A stretch of DNA of 64,000 nt from assembly GCA_018970445.1 (NCBI GenBank), contig JAGWWF010000004.1, forward strand, positions 62,001-126,000, written 5' to 3'. The notes beneath the pieces were generated by a model, which saw only the letters and a program-made list of their open reading frames with translations, ran no database searches and was not told the origin of the DNA. A program made the translations under genes and the position numbers. The DNA is from Alphaproteobacteria bacterium. GTDB lineage: Bacteria > Pseudomonadota > Alphaproteobacteria > Sphingomonadales > Sphingomonadaceae. The stretch's first letter is position 1. The number at the start of each line of letters is the position of its first letter. Of this stretch, positions 54,674-64,000 are shown piece by piece.

Positions 54674-55812
54674 TGACCGACGAACGACCTGATTCCCGGC
54701 CACGCCCGCGCACGCCCCAGCCCGGTGGCACCTATGTGCTGTGCGCCGGCGGCACCGGCGGCCACATGGTGCCGGCGCATTGCCTGGCGCTGGAACTGAT
54801 GGCGCGCGGCCACCAGGTGCATCTGGTGACGGACGAACGTGGCCTGCGCTTTCCCGGCCTGTTCCCCGGTGTGACGATCACGAAGGTGGATGCCGCCTCC
54901 ACGGGCCGCAGCGGCTGGAAGGCCTGGCCGCAGGTGGCGTTGAGCATCTGGCGCGGCCGGCAGGCGGCGCGCGCCCTGTTCAAGGCGATCCGCCCGCGTG
55001 CCGTGGTGGGCTTTGGCGGCTATCCGGCATTGCCGGGCCTGCTGGCCGGCCTGTCGCTGTATCTGCCCTGCCTGATCCACGAACAGAATGCCGTGCTGGG
55101 CCGCACCAACCGCTATCTGGCCCCGCGGGTGCGGGCCATTGCCACCAGCTTCCCGCGCATCCGCCGCATGGAAAAGGCCTTTGAACGCCGCGTGCATTTC
55201 CTGGGCAACCCGGTGCGCCCCGAAGTGCTGGCGGCCGCCGATCTGCCGTTCGATGCCCGCAGCCCCCGGCTGAAGCTGCTGGTGACGGGCGGCAGCCAGG
55301 GCGCCGCCATCCTGAACCGGGTGGTGCCCGCCGCCATCGCCCTGCTGCCCGCCGAGGTGCGCGGCCAGATCGACGTGGTGCATCAGGGCCGCGATGAAGA
55401 CCGCGACGCGATGCTGGCCGCCTATCGCGCGGCCGGGATCGATCCGGTGATCGCCGCCTATTTCCCCGATCTGCCGGGGCAGATGGCCGCCAGCCATATC
55501 GTCATCGCCCGGTCGGGCGCGTCCACCGTGGCGGAACTGGCGGTGATGGGCCGGCCATCGATCCTGGTGCCGCTGCCGATCGCCACCGATGATCACCAGG
55601 CCGACAATGCCGCCGCGCTGGTGGCCGCCGGCGGCGCGCAGATGATCCGGCAGGCACAATTCACACCGGAACGTCTGGCAGAGGCCTTGACGATGTGGCT
55701 GGCCGACCGGCAGGGGCTGGAATCCGCCGCCACCGCCGCGCGCGCCGCCGGCCATCCACAGGCCGCCGTGCGCCTGGCCAATCTTGTCATTGCCACCGGA
55801 TTGATCGCATGA
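54673..55812 (+). CDS. murG: UDP-GlcNAc:lipid I transferase MurG
   Basis: A 379-residue GT28 glycosyltransferase forming lipid [21 protein letters not shown] at the N terminus, [38 protein letters not shown], and [20 protein letters not shown] near the C terminus match MurG. The N terminus has about 18 extra residues rich in Pro/Arg/Asp before the fold. Overlaps ftsW by 1 nt and murC by 4 nt. Confidence 0.96.
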   Translation: MTDERPDSRPRPRTPQPGGTYVLCAGGTGGHMVPAHCLALELMARGHQVHLVTDERGLRFPGLFPGVTITKVDAASTGRSGWKAWPQVALSIWRGRQAARALFKAIRPRAVVGFGGYPALPGLLAGLSLYLPCLIHEQNAVLGRTNRYLAPRVRAIATSFPRIRRMEKAFERRVHFLGNPVRPEVLAAADLPFDARSPRLKLLVTGGSQGAAILNRVVPAAIALLPAEVRGQIDVVHQGRDEDRDAMLAAYRAAGIDPVIAAYFPDLPGQMAASHIVIARSGASTVAELAVMGRPSILVPLPIATDDHQADNAAALVAAGGAQMIRQAQFTPERLAEALTMWLADRQGLESAATAARAAGHPQAAVRLANLVIATGLIA

Positions 55813-57248
55813 ACCCTGCAACCGCTCCCGCCATTCGCCTGCGCCCCGGTTTCCGCACCGATATCGGCGTCATCCATTTTGTCGGCATCGGCGGCATCGG
55901 CATGTCGGGCATTGCCGAGGTGATGGCCAATCTGGGTTTTGCGGTGCAAGGGTCCGATGCGGCCGAATCCTATGTTGTCGAAGGGCTGCGCGCCAAGGGC
56001 ATCACCGTTTTCATCGGCCAGAAGCCCGAAAATGTCGCCAACGCCGCCGTGCTGGTGATTTCCACCGCGATCAAGGCCGACAATCCGGAAGTGATGGCGG
56101 CGCGCAGCCGGCGCATCCCGGTGGTGCGCCGCGCCGAAATGCTGGCCGAACTGATGCGCCTGAAAAGCTGCGTCGCGGTGGCCGGCACCCACGGGAAGAC
56201 CACCACGACCAGCATGGTCGCCACCCTGCTGGATGCCGGCGGGCTTGATCCCACCGTGATCAACGGCGGCATCATCAACGCCATCGGTTCCAACGCCCGG
56301 CTGGGCGCGTCCGACTGGATGGTGGTGGAGGCGGATGAGAGCGACGGCAGCTTCCTGCGCCTGACCGGCACCTTCGGCATCGTCACCAACATCGATCCCG
56401 AACATCTGGATCACTGGGGCGATTTCGAAAAGGTGCGCGAAGGCTTTCGCCATTTCGTCAACGCCGTGCCCTTCTATGGCGCCGGCATCCTGTGCATCGA
56501 TCACCCTGAAGTGCAGGCGCTGATCCCGCGCGTCAGCGACCGGCGCATCATCACCTATGGCTTTGCCGCAACCGCCGATGTGCGTGGGCTGGACGTGACG
56601 CCGGTGCCGGGCGGCAACCGCTTTGCCGTGCTGGTGCGCACCCGCGATGGCCAGAGGCGCATCGATGATCTGCTGCTGCCGATGCCCGGCCGCCACAATG
56701 TGCAGAACGCGCTGGCCGCCATTGCCGTGGCGCTGGAACTGGGCGTGGACGATGATGGCCTGCGGGCCGGCCTGGCCCGCTTTGGCGGCGTGAAGCGCCG
56801 CTTCACCAAGGTGGGCGAGGTGGCGGGCACCACCATCATCGATGATTATGGCCACCACCCGGTGGAGATCAAGGCGGTGCTGGCCGCTGCCCGCGAAGGG
56901 GCGAGCGGCCGCGTGATCGCCGTGGTGCAGCCACACCGTTTCACCCGGCTGCGCGATCTGATGGCGGATTTCTGCGCCGCCTTCAACGATGCCGACATGG
57001 TCTATGCCGCCCCGGTCTATGCCGCCGGCGAGACCCCGATTGCCGGGGTTGATGCCGCCGCGCTGGCGGCCGGGCTGGTCGCCGCGGGACACCCAAGCGC
57101 CGATACGGTGACTGGTGCCGACAATCTGGCCGTGAAGCTGGCGGGCGTGATCCAGCCGGGCGACCAGGTGATCTGCCTGGGCGCCGGCGACATCACCAAG
57201 TGGGCGGCCGGGCTGGCCGAGACGATTGCGCGGGTGCGGGCGGGGTGA
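55809..57248 (+). CDS. murC: UDP-MurNAc:L-alanine ligase MurC
   Basis: A 479-residue Mur ligase adding L-Ala. [62 protein letters not shown] and [14 protein letters not shown] are all characteristic. ATGA overlap with murG. Its stop is followed by a palindromic repeat element before murB. Confidence 0.97.
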   Translation: MNPATAPAIRLRPGFRTDIGVIHFVGIGGIGMSGIAEVMANLGFAVQGSDAAESYVVEGLRAKGITVFIGQKPENVANAAVLVISTAIKADNPEVMAARSRRIPVVRRAEMLAELMRLKSCVAVAGTHGKTTTTSMVATLLDAGGLDPTVINGGIINAIGSNARLGASDWMVVEADESDGSFLRLTGTFGIVTNIDPEHLDHWGDFEKVREGFRHFVNAVPFYGAGILCIDHPEVQALIPRVSDRRIITYGFAATADVRGLDVTPVPGGNRFAVLVRTRDGQRRIDDLLLPMPGRHNVQNALAAIAVALELGVDDDGLRAGLARFGGVKRRFTKVGEVAGTTIIDDYGHHPVEIKAVLAAAREGASGRVIAVVQPHRFTRLRDLMADFCAAFNDADMVYAAPVYAAGETPIAGVDAAALAAGLVAAGHPSADTVTGADNLAVKLAGVIQPGDQVICLGAGDITKWAAGLAETIARVRAG

Positions 57249-57258
57249 TGGGCTTGGC

Positions 57259-57386
57259 ACCCCTCTTCCGGGCCGCCCTGCGGGCGTCTCTCGACCTCTC
57301 CCCGGCGGGGAGAGGTGGGCCTTTCTCTTCACCTCTCCCCGCCGGGGAGAGGCCGACTCGCGCGGCACGCGCGGCGGGAGAGGGGT
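57259..57386. repeat. 128-bp palindromic repeat element between murC and murB
   Basis: Terminal inverted repeats ACCCCTCT (57259-57266) and AGAGGGGT (57379-57386) enclose two 21-bp hairpins, 57295-57315 and 57332-57352. Both have the same CCTCTCCCC/GGGGAGAGG arms, with loops GGC and GCC, so each hairpin is the reverse complement of the other. The layout resembles a REP/BIME or MITE-like extragenic element. Its right end supplies GGGAGAGGGG, the apparent ribosome site of murB. Confidence 0.85.
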
Positions 57387-57393
57387 CTCGCCC

Positions 57394-58287
57394 ATGCTGA
57401 CGGCCCCAAATTCGCTGCGCGGCAAGCTCACGCCATCGGCTCCGCTGGCCCCGCTGGTGTGGTTCAAGGCCGGCGGCGCGGCGGACTGGCTGTTCGAGCC
57501 GGCCGATGCGGACGATCTGTGCGCCTTTCTGGCGGCGCTGGATCCGGCCGTGCCGGTGATGGCGCTGGGCCTGGGCAGCAATCTGATCGTGCGCGATGGC
57601 GGCGTGCCGGGCGTGGTGGTGCGGCTGGGCAAGGCGTTCGGCAAGGTGAGTTCCGATGGCGACACGCTCACCTGCGGTGGTGGCGCATCAGGCATTGCCG
57701 TGAGCAGCGCGGCGCGCGATGCCGGGGTGGCGGGCCTTGAATTCCTGCGCGGCATTCCCGGCACCGTTGGCGGCTTCGTGCGGATGAACGGCGGCGCCTA
57801 TGGCCGCGAGGTGGCCGATGTGCTGGTGGACGTGACCATCGTCACCCGTGACGGCCGCATCGAAACCCGGCCCGCTTCGGCCCTTGGCTACAGCTATCGC
57901 CACTCCAAGCTTGCAGATGGCGAGATCGTCATTGCCGCTCGCCTCAAGGGCCAACCCGGCGACAAGGCCGCCATCCAGGCCGAGATGGACCGCATCGCCG
58001 CCGCCCGCGAGGCCAGCCAGCCGCTGCGCACCCGCACCGGCGGCTCCACCTTCAAGAACCCGCACCCGCACAAGGCATGGGAACTGGTGCACAACGCCGG
58101 CTGCCGCGGCCTGCGGGTGGGCGGGGCCGAAGTGAGCGAGAAGCACAGCAATTTCCTGATCAACAGCCACGGCGCCCGCGCCGCCGATATCGAGGCGCTG
58201 GGCGAACTGGTGCGCGCCCATGTGCTGCGGGACAGCGGCGTGGCGCTGGAGTGGGAAATCCAGCGGGTGGGGCGGGTGAAGCCATGA
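57394..58287 (+). CDS. murB: UDP-N-acetylenolpyruvoylglucosamine reductase MurB
   Basis: A 297-residue FAD enzyme reducing enolpyruvyl-UDP-GlcNAc to UDP-MurNAc. LVWFKAGGAADWLFEPAD, LGLGSNLIVRDGGVPGVV, EFLRGIPGTVGGFVRMNGGAYG, YSYRHSKL and GSTFKNPHPHKAWELV with SEKHSNFLINSHGA. The short catalytic-site loops fit the type II-like form of alphaproteobacteria. ATG 57394 lies 8 nt after a purine-rich run contributed by the repeat. Overlaps ddl (ATGA). Confidence 0.96.
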   Translation: MLTAPNSLRGKLTPSAPLAPLVWFKAGGAADWLFEPADADDLCAFLAALDPAVPVMALGLGSNLIVRDGGVPGVVVRLGKAFGKVSSDGDTLTCGGGASGIAVSSAARDAGVAGLEFLRGIPGTVGGFVRMNGGAYGREVADVLVDVTIVTRDGRIETRPASALGYSYRHSKLADGEIVIAARLKGQPGDKAAIQAEMDRIAAAREASQPLRTRTGGSTFKNPHPHKAWELVHNAGCRGLRVGGAEVSEKHSNFLINSHGARAADIEALGELVRAHVLRDSGVALEWEIQRVGRVKP

Positions 58288-59231
58288 AGGTCGCAGTCCT
58301 CATGGGCGGCTGGTCGGCCGAACGGGAGGTGTCGCTCACCTCCGGGCGCGGCATTGCCGCGGCCTGCCGCGCCCTTGGCCATGACGTGATCGAAATCGAC
58401 ATGGGCCGCAATCTGGGCCAGCAATTGGCCAGCGCCGCACCCGATGTGGTGTTCAATGCCCTGCACGGCACGCCGGGCGAGGATGGCAGCGTGCAGGGCG
58501 TGATGGACCTGCTGGGGCTGGCCTATACCCACAGCGGGCTGACCACATCGGCCATCGCCATCGACAAGGAATTGACCAAGGCGATGCTGGTGCCGGCCGG
58601 CATTCCGATGCCGCAGGGCAAGATCGTCGCCAGCGACAGCCTGTTCAGCGGCGATCCTCTGCCCCGGCCCTATGTGCTGAAACCGGTGAACGAGGGATCG
58701 TCGGTTGGCATCGCCATCGTCACCGATGAAAGCAATTACGGCCAGCCGATCCGCCGCGATGTGCCGGGGCCGTGGCAGCATTTCGACACGCTGCTGGCGG
58801 AACCCTTCATTGCCGGCAAGGAATTGACCGTGGCGGTGATCGGCGACGAGGCACTGGCGGTGACCGAATTGCAGACGGCGCGCGGCTTTTATGATTATGA
58901 GGCGAAATACACCGATGGCCTGACCCTGCACATCTGCCCGGCGGAATTGCCGACCGAGGTGGAGGCCGCCTGCCTGGCCCATGCGCTGGCCGCGCACCGG
59001 CGGCTGGGCTGTCGCGGCACCAGCCGATCCGATTTCCGCTGGGATCCGGCCCAGGGCCTGGCCGGCCTGTATCTGCTGGAAGTGAACACCCAGCCCGGCA
59101 TGACCCCGTTGAGTCTGGTGCCCGAACAGGCCGCCTTTCGCGGCATCAGTTATGAACAACTGGTGCAGCGCCTGATCGACATGGCCATCGCCGATCATGC
59201 CGCCACCCTTGCCGGAAGGGCCCGCGCATGA
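58284..59231 (+). CDS. ddl: D-alanine-D-alanine ligase
   Basis: A 315-residue ATP-grasp ligase. VLMGGWSAEREVSLTSG at the N terminus, FNALHGTPGEDGSVQG, YVLKPVNEGSSVGI, TARGFYDYEAKYTDG and the metal-site end YLLEVNTQPGMTPLSLVP. It makes the dipeptide used by MurF. Overlaps murB and ftsQ by 4 nt each. Confidence 0.97.
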   Translation: MKVAVLMGGWSAEREVSLTSGRGIAAACRALGHDVIEIDMGRNLGQQLASAAPDVVFNALHGTPGEDGSVQGVMDLLGLAYTHSGLTTSAIAIDKELTKAMLVPAGIPMPQGKIVASDSLFSGDPLPRPYVLKPVNEGSSVGIAIVTDESNYGQPIRRDVPGPWQHFDTLLAEPFIAGKELTVAVIGDEALAVTELQTARGFYDYEAKYTDGLTLHICPAELPTEVEAACLAHALAAHRRLGCRGTSRSDFRWDPAQGLAGLYLLEVNTQPGMTPLSLVPEQAAFRGISYEQLVQRLIDMAIADHAATLAGRARA

Positions 59232-60100
59232 CCGCCGCCGTTCTGAAGCGCGGCGCCCGGCCGCCCAGGGCCGCCACCGCCCGCACCGCCGGGGCCCGGC
59301 CGGCGATCACGCGCCGGCAGCTGGGCCTGGGCCTGGCCGGCCTGGTGGTGCTGGCACTGGCCGGGATGATCCTGGCCGGGGTGCCGCAACGCGCCTGGAC
59401 CAGTTTCGTGCAATGGACGGCGGCGCGCGGCTGGGAAGTGCGCCATGTCGAGTTGACGGGTGCGCGCGAACAAAATCGGCTCGCCATCTACAACGCCGTC
59501 TTGAACGGCCCCAGCAACGCCATGCTGGCCACCGATCTGGCCGCGGTGCGCCGCCGGCTGCGCGCCCTGCCGTGGATTGCCGATGCCAGCGTGCAGCGCC
59601 GCCTGCCCGATACGCTGGTGATCGCCGTGACCGAACGCCGGCCGGTGGCGCTGTGGCAGCTGAACCGCCAGCTGGTGGGCGCAATAGACATCAGCGGGCG
59701 CGTGCTGGCGCGCACCCGGCTGGAACGCTGGAATGATCTGCCTATCCTGATCGGCCCGCAGGCCAACGCCCACGTGCGCGAGGCGCTGGAACTGATCGCC
59801 GCCACGCCATTGGGCCGCGACATGTTTGCCACCACGCTGGTGGGGGGCCGGCGCTGGGATGTGCATTTCAAGACCGGCGAGGTGCTGGCCCTGCCCGATC
59901 AACCCGGCCGGGCCCGCAGCGCGCTGGCCAATTTTGCCCGGCTGGATGCCAGGGGCCCTGACCGGCTGCTGGGCGGCCGTTTCACCCGGTTCGACATGCG
60001 CCTGCCCGGCCGCATGATCGTGGCTGGCCCCGCCGTGGCCGAAACCCTGGCCGCGGCCGAAAAGGCGCGGCGCGCGGCGGCCGCCGCCCAGCGCATCTGA
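59228..60100 (+). CDS. ftsQ: Cell-division protein FtsQ
   Basis: A 290-residue bitopic protein: cytoplasmic basic N terminus, one span (QLGLGLAGLVVLALAGMILA), a POTRA domain (WEVRHVELTGAREQNR, LPWIADASVQRRLPDTLVIA) and the FtsQ beta domain (VTERRPVALWQLNRQLVGAI). It bridges FtsL/FtsB and the divisome. ATGA overlap with ddl; ftsA follows by 17 bp. Confidence 0.94.
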   Translation: MTAAVLKRGARPPRAATARTAGARPAITRRQLGLGLAGLVVLALAGMILAGVPQRAWTSFVQWTAARGWEVRHVELTGAREQNRLAIYNAVLNGPSNAMLATDLAAVRRRLRALPWIADASVQRRLPDTLVIAVTERRPVALWQLNRQLVGAIDISGRVLARTRLERWNDLPILIGPQANAHVREALELIAATPLGRDMFATTLVGGRRWDVHFKTGEVLALPDQPGRARSALANFARLDARGPDRLLGGRFTRFDMRLPGRMIVAGPAVAETLAAAEKARRAAAAAQRI

Positions 60101-60117
60101 AGGAGACCATCGCCGCC

Positions 60118-61398
60118 ATGGCCCCGCGCATTCCCCTTCCCGCCGCCCTGGGCCGCAGCCAGCCGGAACGCAGCGTTGCGGTGCTGGATGTTGGCACGTC
60201 CAAGGTGGCGGCGCTGATCGCGCTGGTGGGCGGCGATCGCGAACCGCGCGTGATCGGCAGCGGCCAGAAGCCCTGCGCCGGCCTGAAGCGCGCCACCGTC
60301 ACCGATTTCGACCGCACCGAAATGGCGATCCGCGGCGCCATGGACCAGGCCGAACGCGCCGCCGGCGTGCAGGTGGAAAGCGTGGTGGCCAGCTTTGCCG
60401 CCGGCAATCTTTCCAGCAGCATGGCATCGGCCGAGATCGACATCGCCGGGGCCAGCATCACCCCCACCGACATGGTGACGCTGCGCCAGGCCGGCCGGGC
60501 GGCCATCGATCCACGCGGGCGCAGCATCATCCACGCGCTGCCGGCGCTGTATGTGCTGGATGGCCTGCCCGGCGTGGAAAGCCCGCTTGGCCTGCATGCC
60601 GACCGGCTGGGCATGGATATTCATGTGGTGGCGGCCGACACGCCGGCCATCCTGAACTTTGGCCGGGCCGTGGGCCAGGCGCATCTGGGGGTTTCAACCC
60701 TGGTGGCAACGCCGCTGGCCGCCGGCCTGGCCGTGCTGGACGCCGAAGAGCGTGATATCGGCGTAGCCCTGATCGACATCGGCGCCGGCATCACCAGCAT
60801 TGCGGTGTATCGCTTTGGCATTCCGGTGGGCGTGGCGACCGTGCCGATGGGCGGGGCCGACATCACCGATGATATCGCCGCCGCCTTTGCCACCCGCCGC
60901 AGCCAGGCCGAACGGCTGAAGAGCTTTGACGGGGCCGCCGTTGCCACCACCCGCGACCAGACCGATCCGGTGATCATCCCGCCGGCCGTGGATGACGGCG
61001 GGGCCGAGCCGGTGAAGCTGCCGCGCGCGCAACTGGTGGGCGTGATCCGCACCCGGCTGGACATGCTGTTCGGCGAGATTGCCGCAGCGCTGGCCGGGCT
61101 GGGCTTTGCCGGGCCCCAGGCCCGGCGCGTGGTGCTGACGGGTGGCAGTGCCGATCTGCGTGGCCTGGCCGATTATGCCGGCACCACCTTGCGCTGCAAC
61201 GTGCGCATCGGCCGCCCGCGCGGCCTGGTGGGGCTGCCGGTGGCGCAGGAAGGCCCGGCCTTCGCGGCGCTGGCCGGGCTGGTGCTGTTTGCGCAGGCGG
61301 ACAGCAATGATGTCTGGCATCAGCCGCAGGCCGGCGACAATGCCGCGCCAAAACGGGGATTGACAGGGGTGATCGAAAAACTTTGGGGAAGTCTGTGA
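60118..61398 (+). CDS. ftsA: Cell-division protein FtsA
   Basis: A 426-residue actin-like ATPase. AVLDVGTSKVAALIAL (phosphate 1), the 1C-domain region EMAIRGAMDQAERAAGVQVE, VALIDIGAGITSIAVYRFG (phosphate 2) and VVLTGGSADLRGLADYA. The C-terminal helix (RGLTGVIEKLWGSL) is the amphipathic membrane anchor. It tethers FtsZ to the membrane. GAAGGAGACC precedes the ATG. Confidence 0.97.
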   Translation: MAPRIPLPAALGRSQPERSVAVLDVGTSKVAALIALVGGDREPRVIGSGQKPCAGLKRATVTDFDRTEMAIRGAMDQAERAAGVQVESVVASFAAGNLSSSMASAEIDIAGASITPTDMVTLRQAGRAAIDPRGRSIIHALPALYVLDGLPGVESPLGLHADRLGMDIHVVAADTPAILNFGRAVGQAHLGVSTLVATPLAAGLAVLDAEERDIGVALIDIGAGITSIAVYRFGIPVGVATVPMGGADITDDIAAAFATRRSQAERLKSFDGAAVATTRDQTDPVIIPPAVDDGGAEPVKLPRAQLVGVIRTRLDMLFGEIAAALAGLGFAGPQARRVVLTGGSADLRGLADYAGTTLRCNVRIGRPRGLVGLPVAQEGPAFAALAGLVLFAQADSNDVWHQPQAGDNAAPKRGLTGVIEKLWGSL

Positions 61399-61457
61399 AG
61401 CCACTTCCCACCGATTCGCGCATCATCTAGTATGTGGGCCACGACGGGAGACACGAT

Positions 61458-63011
61458 ATGCTGGAATTTGCCAAGCCCGAATTGAGCGAGCTGAAACCCC
61501 GTATCGCGGTGGTGGGCGTGGGCGGCGCGGGCTGCAACGCCGTGGCCAACATGATCGAAACCGATCTGATGGGCGTGGAATTCATCGTGGCCAACACCGA
61601 TGCCCAGCAGCTGGCGATGAGCCGGGCCGCCACCCGCATCCAGCTGGGCATGAAGATCACGCAAGGGCTGGGCGCCGGGGCCCGGCCGGAAATCGGCCGT
61701 GCCGCCGCCGAAGAGACGCTGGACCAGCTGGAAACCGCGCTGGATGGCGCACATATGTGCTTCATCGCGGCCGGCATGGGCGGCGGCACCGGCACCGGCG
61801 CTGCCCCGGTGGTGGCCCGCGCCGCGCGCGAGAAGGGCATTTTGACGGTTGGCGTTGTCACCAAGCCGTTTTCCTTTGAAGGCAGCAAGCGCATGCGGGC
61901 CGCCGAAGAGGGCATTGCCGAACTGCAGAAGCATGTCGACACGCTGATCATCATTCCCAACCAGAATCTGTTCCTGATCGCCAATGCCAACACCACCTTC
62001 AAGGATGCGTTTGCGATGGCCGATCAGGTGCTGCACCAGGGCGTGCGCGGCATCACCGATCTGATGATCATGCCCGGCCTGATCAACCTGGATTTCGCCG
62101 ACATTCGCACCGTGATGAGCGAGATGGGCAAGGCGATGATGGGCACCGGCGAGGCGATCGGCGAAGGCCGCGCCATCGAGGCGGCGCAGAAGGCCATCGC
62201 CAACCCGCTGCTGGACGAAGTGTCGATGCGCGGCGCCAAGGGCGTCATCATCAACATCACCGGCGGCGATGACCTGAAGCTGATGGAGGTGGACGAAGCC
62301 GCCTCCTACATCCGCGACATGGTCGATACCGATGCCAACATCATCGTGGGCAGCGCCTTCAACCGCGATCTGGACGGCGTGATGCGGGTGAGCGTGGTGG
62401 CCACCGGCATCGATGCCGCCGCCAAGCCGGTGCCGGTGCCGGCCCCGGCGAAAAAACAGCCCAATGGCGCCGCCTTCCTGGCCCAGCCCAGCATCTTTTC
62501 CGCCCCGCCGCCGTCGGGTGGTGGGGAGCCGGCCCCGGTGGTGGCGCCGCCGGAACCGGCCGTGGCCACCCGCCCGCCGGAACCAGTGGCCCTGGCGCTG
62601 GATCTGCCAGTGGCGGAATCGGCGATTGCGCGCGTGTTCGACGGGCTGCGCGATGCCCCGCCCGCCCCGATCGCCCCCGCCCCGGCCGCCGAGACCGATG
62701 AGGATGACGCCATCGATCTGTCTGAAGCGGAACGGGTGGATGTGCCGGCCCCGGCCAATTTCACCTTCACCCCGGCGGTGCCGCCGGCCGCGTCGGCCCC
62801 GATTGCCGGCCCGGCCGCCGATCCGCAGCCTGCCCCTGAACCGGTGGCCGGCGAACCGGAACGGCCGCTCACCCTGTTCGAACGCATGATGGGCATGAGC
62901 CGCAAGCCGCGCACGCCGGAACCGCCGCAAAGCCTGGCGCCCGCGCCGGTCGCGCCCGCTGCCAGCGATGATGATGTGCCGGGCTTCATGCGCCGCCAGA
63001 TCAACCGCTGA
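61458..63011 (+). CDS. ftsZ: Cell-division protein FtsZ
   Basis: A 517-residue tubulin-like GTPase. [18 protein letters not shown], the tubulin signature GGGTGTG at 108-114, and the T7 loop ([11 protein letters not shown]). After the core (about residue 317) comes a long Pro/Ala-rich acidic linker of roughly 185 residues, then a conserved end [14 protein letters not shown] that should bind FtsA. The ATG at 61458 follows GGGAG; the 59 bp after ftsA could hold an extra promoter. Confidence 0.98.
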   Translation: MLEFAKPELSELKPRIAVVGVGGAGCNAVANMIETDLMGVEFIVANTDAQQLAMSRAATRIQLGMKITQGLGAGARPEIGRAAAEETLDQLETALDGAHMCFIAAGMGGGTGTGAAPVVARAAREKGILTVGVVTKPFSFEGSKRMRAAEEGIAELQKHVDTLIIIPNQNLFLIANANTTFKDAFAMADQVLHQGVRGITDLMIMPGLINLDFADIRTVMSEMGKAMMGTGEAIGEGRAIEAAQKAIANPLLDEVSMRGAKGVIINITGGDDLKLMEVDEAASYIRDMVDTDANIIVGSAFNRDLDGVMRVSVVATGIDAAAKPVPVPAPAKKQPNGAAFLAQPSIFSAPPPSGGGEPAPVVAPPEPAVATRPPEPVALALDLPVAESAIARVFDGLRDAPPAPIAPAPAAETDEDDAIDLSEAERVDVPAPANFTFTPAVPPAASAPIAGPAADPQPAPEPVAGEPERPLTLFERMMGMSRKPRTPEPPQSLAPAPVAPAASDDDVPGFMRRQINR

Positions 63012-63030
63012 GACGCCAACCGGCGACATT

Positions 63031-63062
63031 GATGCGCCCGGCTGGCAGCAGCCGGGCGCATC
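63031..63062 (+). terminator. 14-bp perfect stem-loop after ftsZ
   Basis: GATGCGCCCGGCTG (63031-63044) pairs perfectly with CAGCCGGGCGCATC (63049-63062) around GCAG. It lies 19 nt after the ftsZ stop. No T tract follows, so it may act as an mRNA 3' stabiliser or a Rho-assisted terminator at the end of the dcw transcript. Confidence 0.6.
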
Positions 63063-63109
63063 CGCCGTTCTGGAACACGGCCGGGCGCTGCCCCGTCTGG
63101 CCGGCCTGA

Positions 63110-63976
63110 TCAGGGCCCCAGCGTCTTCAGCAGGAAATTGCTGGCATCGGCCAACACCGGTGCCTTGCCCCGGAACGGTTTCGACAGCGCCAGCAGGATG
63201 CCGATATGGCCGATATCGGGATAAAGGCGGGCTTCGGCGCGGCCGCCCAGATCGGTGATGGCATTGGCCAGCCGGCTGCTGTTGCGCGGCAGCACCGTGG
63301 TGTCGCCAGCGCCATGCAGCAACAGCAGCGGCGGGGCATCGCCGCGCGCGAAGTGGATCGGCTGGGTATCGGCCGGATCGGCGGCATTGCCCAGGGCCGC
63401 ATCGGCCACGCCGCCGGGGGTGAACGGCAGGAAATCATAGGGCCCGGCCAGTCCCACCGCGGCCCTGATGCGTGTCGCCACGCCCCAGCGCCGATCCAGC
63501 GCCAGCAGCAGGGCGATGTGCGCACCGGCGCTGTGGCCCATCACGGCGATGCGCGCGGGATCGCCGCCATGGCCGGCGATATGGGCCGCCACCCAGTTCA
63601 GCGCGGCCGCGCCATCCTCCACAAAGGCCGGCCAGCGCACCTGCGGCACCAGCCGATAATCCGGCACCACCACCACAAGGCCGCGCGCCGCCAGTGCCCG
63701 TGCCGCAAAGCCATAGCCTTCGCGGCTGCCGCTGTTCCAGCTGCCGCCATAGAGGAACAGCACCACCGGCAACGGCCCCGCTGCCGCGCCGGCAGGGGCC
63801 CACACATCCAGCCGCTGGCGCGAATCGGGGCCATAGGCGGCACCAGCAACCCGCCGCCGCACGCCGCCATCGCCGGGCGCCAGCCGGTTGATGCCGTTGA
63901 GCGCGCCCAATGGCGAGCAGGCCGCAGCCAGCGGCGCAAGTGCGGCAAGCCAAACCAGCGAACGGCGGCTCATCAT
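63110..63976 (-). CDS. Exported alpha/beta hydrolase (BD-FAE-like esterase)
   Basis: A 288-residue hydrolase with a lipoprotein-like signal (LVWLAALAPLAAACS, Cys20). The fold has an oxyanion loop VVLFLYGGSW, nucleophile Ser149 in AVMGHSAGAHIALL, an acid in LHGAGDTTVLP and a His in PDIGHIGILLAL. It resembles acetyl-ester or arylformamidase-type hydrolases; substrate unknown. It is convergent with ftsZ; lpxC, often found after ftsZ in alphaproteobacteria, is not here. Two adjacent ATGs (63976, 63973) are possible. Confidence 0.85.
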   Translation of the reverse strand: MMSRRSLVWLAALAPLAAACSPLGALNGINRLAPGDGGVRRRVAGAAYGPDSRQRLDVWAPAGAAAGPLPVVLFLYGGSWNSGSREGYGFAARALAARGLVVVVPDYRLVPQVRWPAFVEDGAAALNWVAAHIAGHGGDPARIAVMGHSAGAHIALLLALDRRWGVATRIRAAVGLAGPYDFLPFTPGGVADAALGNAADPADTQPIHFARGDAPPLLLLHGAGDTTVLPRNSSRLANAITDLGGRAEARLYPDIGHIGILLALSKPFRGKAPVLADASNFLLKTLGP

Positions 63977-64000
63977 GCCGGGGCGATAGCCCGGACCGGC

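Overview
The window looks like chromosomal DNA of a GC-rich alphaproteobacterium, most likely a sphingomonad (order Sphingomonadales; a Sphingosinicellaceae-type genus is possible but not provable here). Reasons: a complete alphaproteobacterial division and cell-wall (dcw) cluster, a cobS/cobT pair next to a J-domain gene and bolA, ubiG-lysC-ptsP linkage, a LytS/LytTR regulator pair, TonB-dependent uptake, and very compact gene packing with ATGA, GTGA and TGATG stop/start overlaps. I see no prophage, IS element, CRISPR array or rRNA operon.

Layout. 1-5 kb (minus strand): J-domain protein, cobS, a Phd/VapC-type toxin-antitoxin pair wedged between cobS and cobT, then a CHASE2 protein cut by the window edge; bolA and a secreted M14-like deacylase diverge on plus. 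6-10 kb: tRNA-Thr(UGU), a TonB receptor coupled to an exported tyrosine-phosphatase-like enzyme. 10-13 kb: two coupled lipoproteins of no family I recognise. 13-17 kb: sugar dehydrogenase, KDPGal aldolase and lactonase (a De Ley-Doudoroff-type set), an acyl-CoA dehydrogenase and tRNA-Leu(GAG). 17-25 kb: argG and assorted small enzymes and membrane proteins. 25-29 kb: Kup potassium transporter followed by a LytS kinase and LytTR regulator. 29-41 kb: hydrolase/VOC pair, ubiG, lysC, nitronate monooxygenase, ptsP, rpmB, GNAT, phytase-like esterase, recQ and glycine-zipper proteins. 41-44 kb: a peptide-binding-like lipoprotein diverging from a cysteine synthase.

44-63 kb is one continuous plus-strand dcw operon: mraZ-rsmH-ftsL-ftsI-murE-murF-mraY-murD-ftsW-murG-murC-murB-ddl-ftsQ-ftsA-ftsZ. 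It carries UDP-MurNAc-peptide synthesis, lipid II formation, D-Ala-D-Ala supply and the Z-ring/septal machinery. Upstream of mraZ is a regular 10-bp-phased array of TGGN units (minus strand) that matches known MraZ operators, flanked by a perfect DnaA box. In the mra/mur half most junctions are stop/start overlaps; the two that are opened by about 100-145 bp (mraY/murD and murC/murB) both contain inverted-repeat DNA that reaches the next gene's ribosome-binding region.

Other points of note: a J-domain gene that seems to start at AUU, a likely in-frame internal start producing a separate regulatory subunit of aspartokinase, a duplicated 29-nt hairpin repeat behind tRNA-Leu, and convergent gene pairs that overlap or touch at their stop codons almost everywhere.
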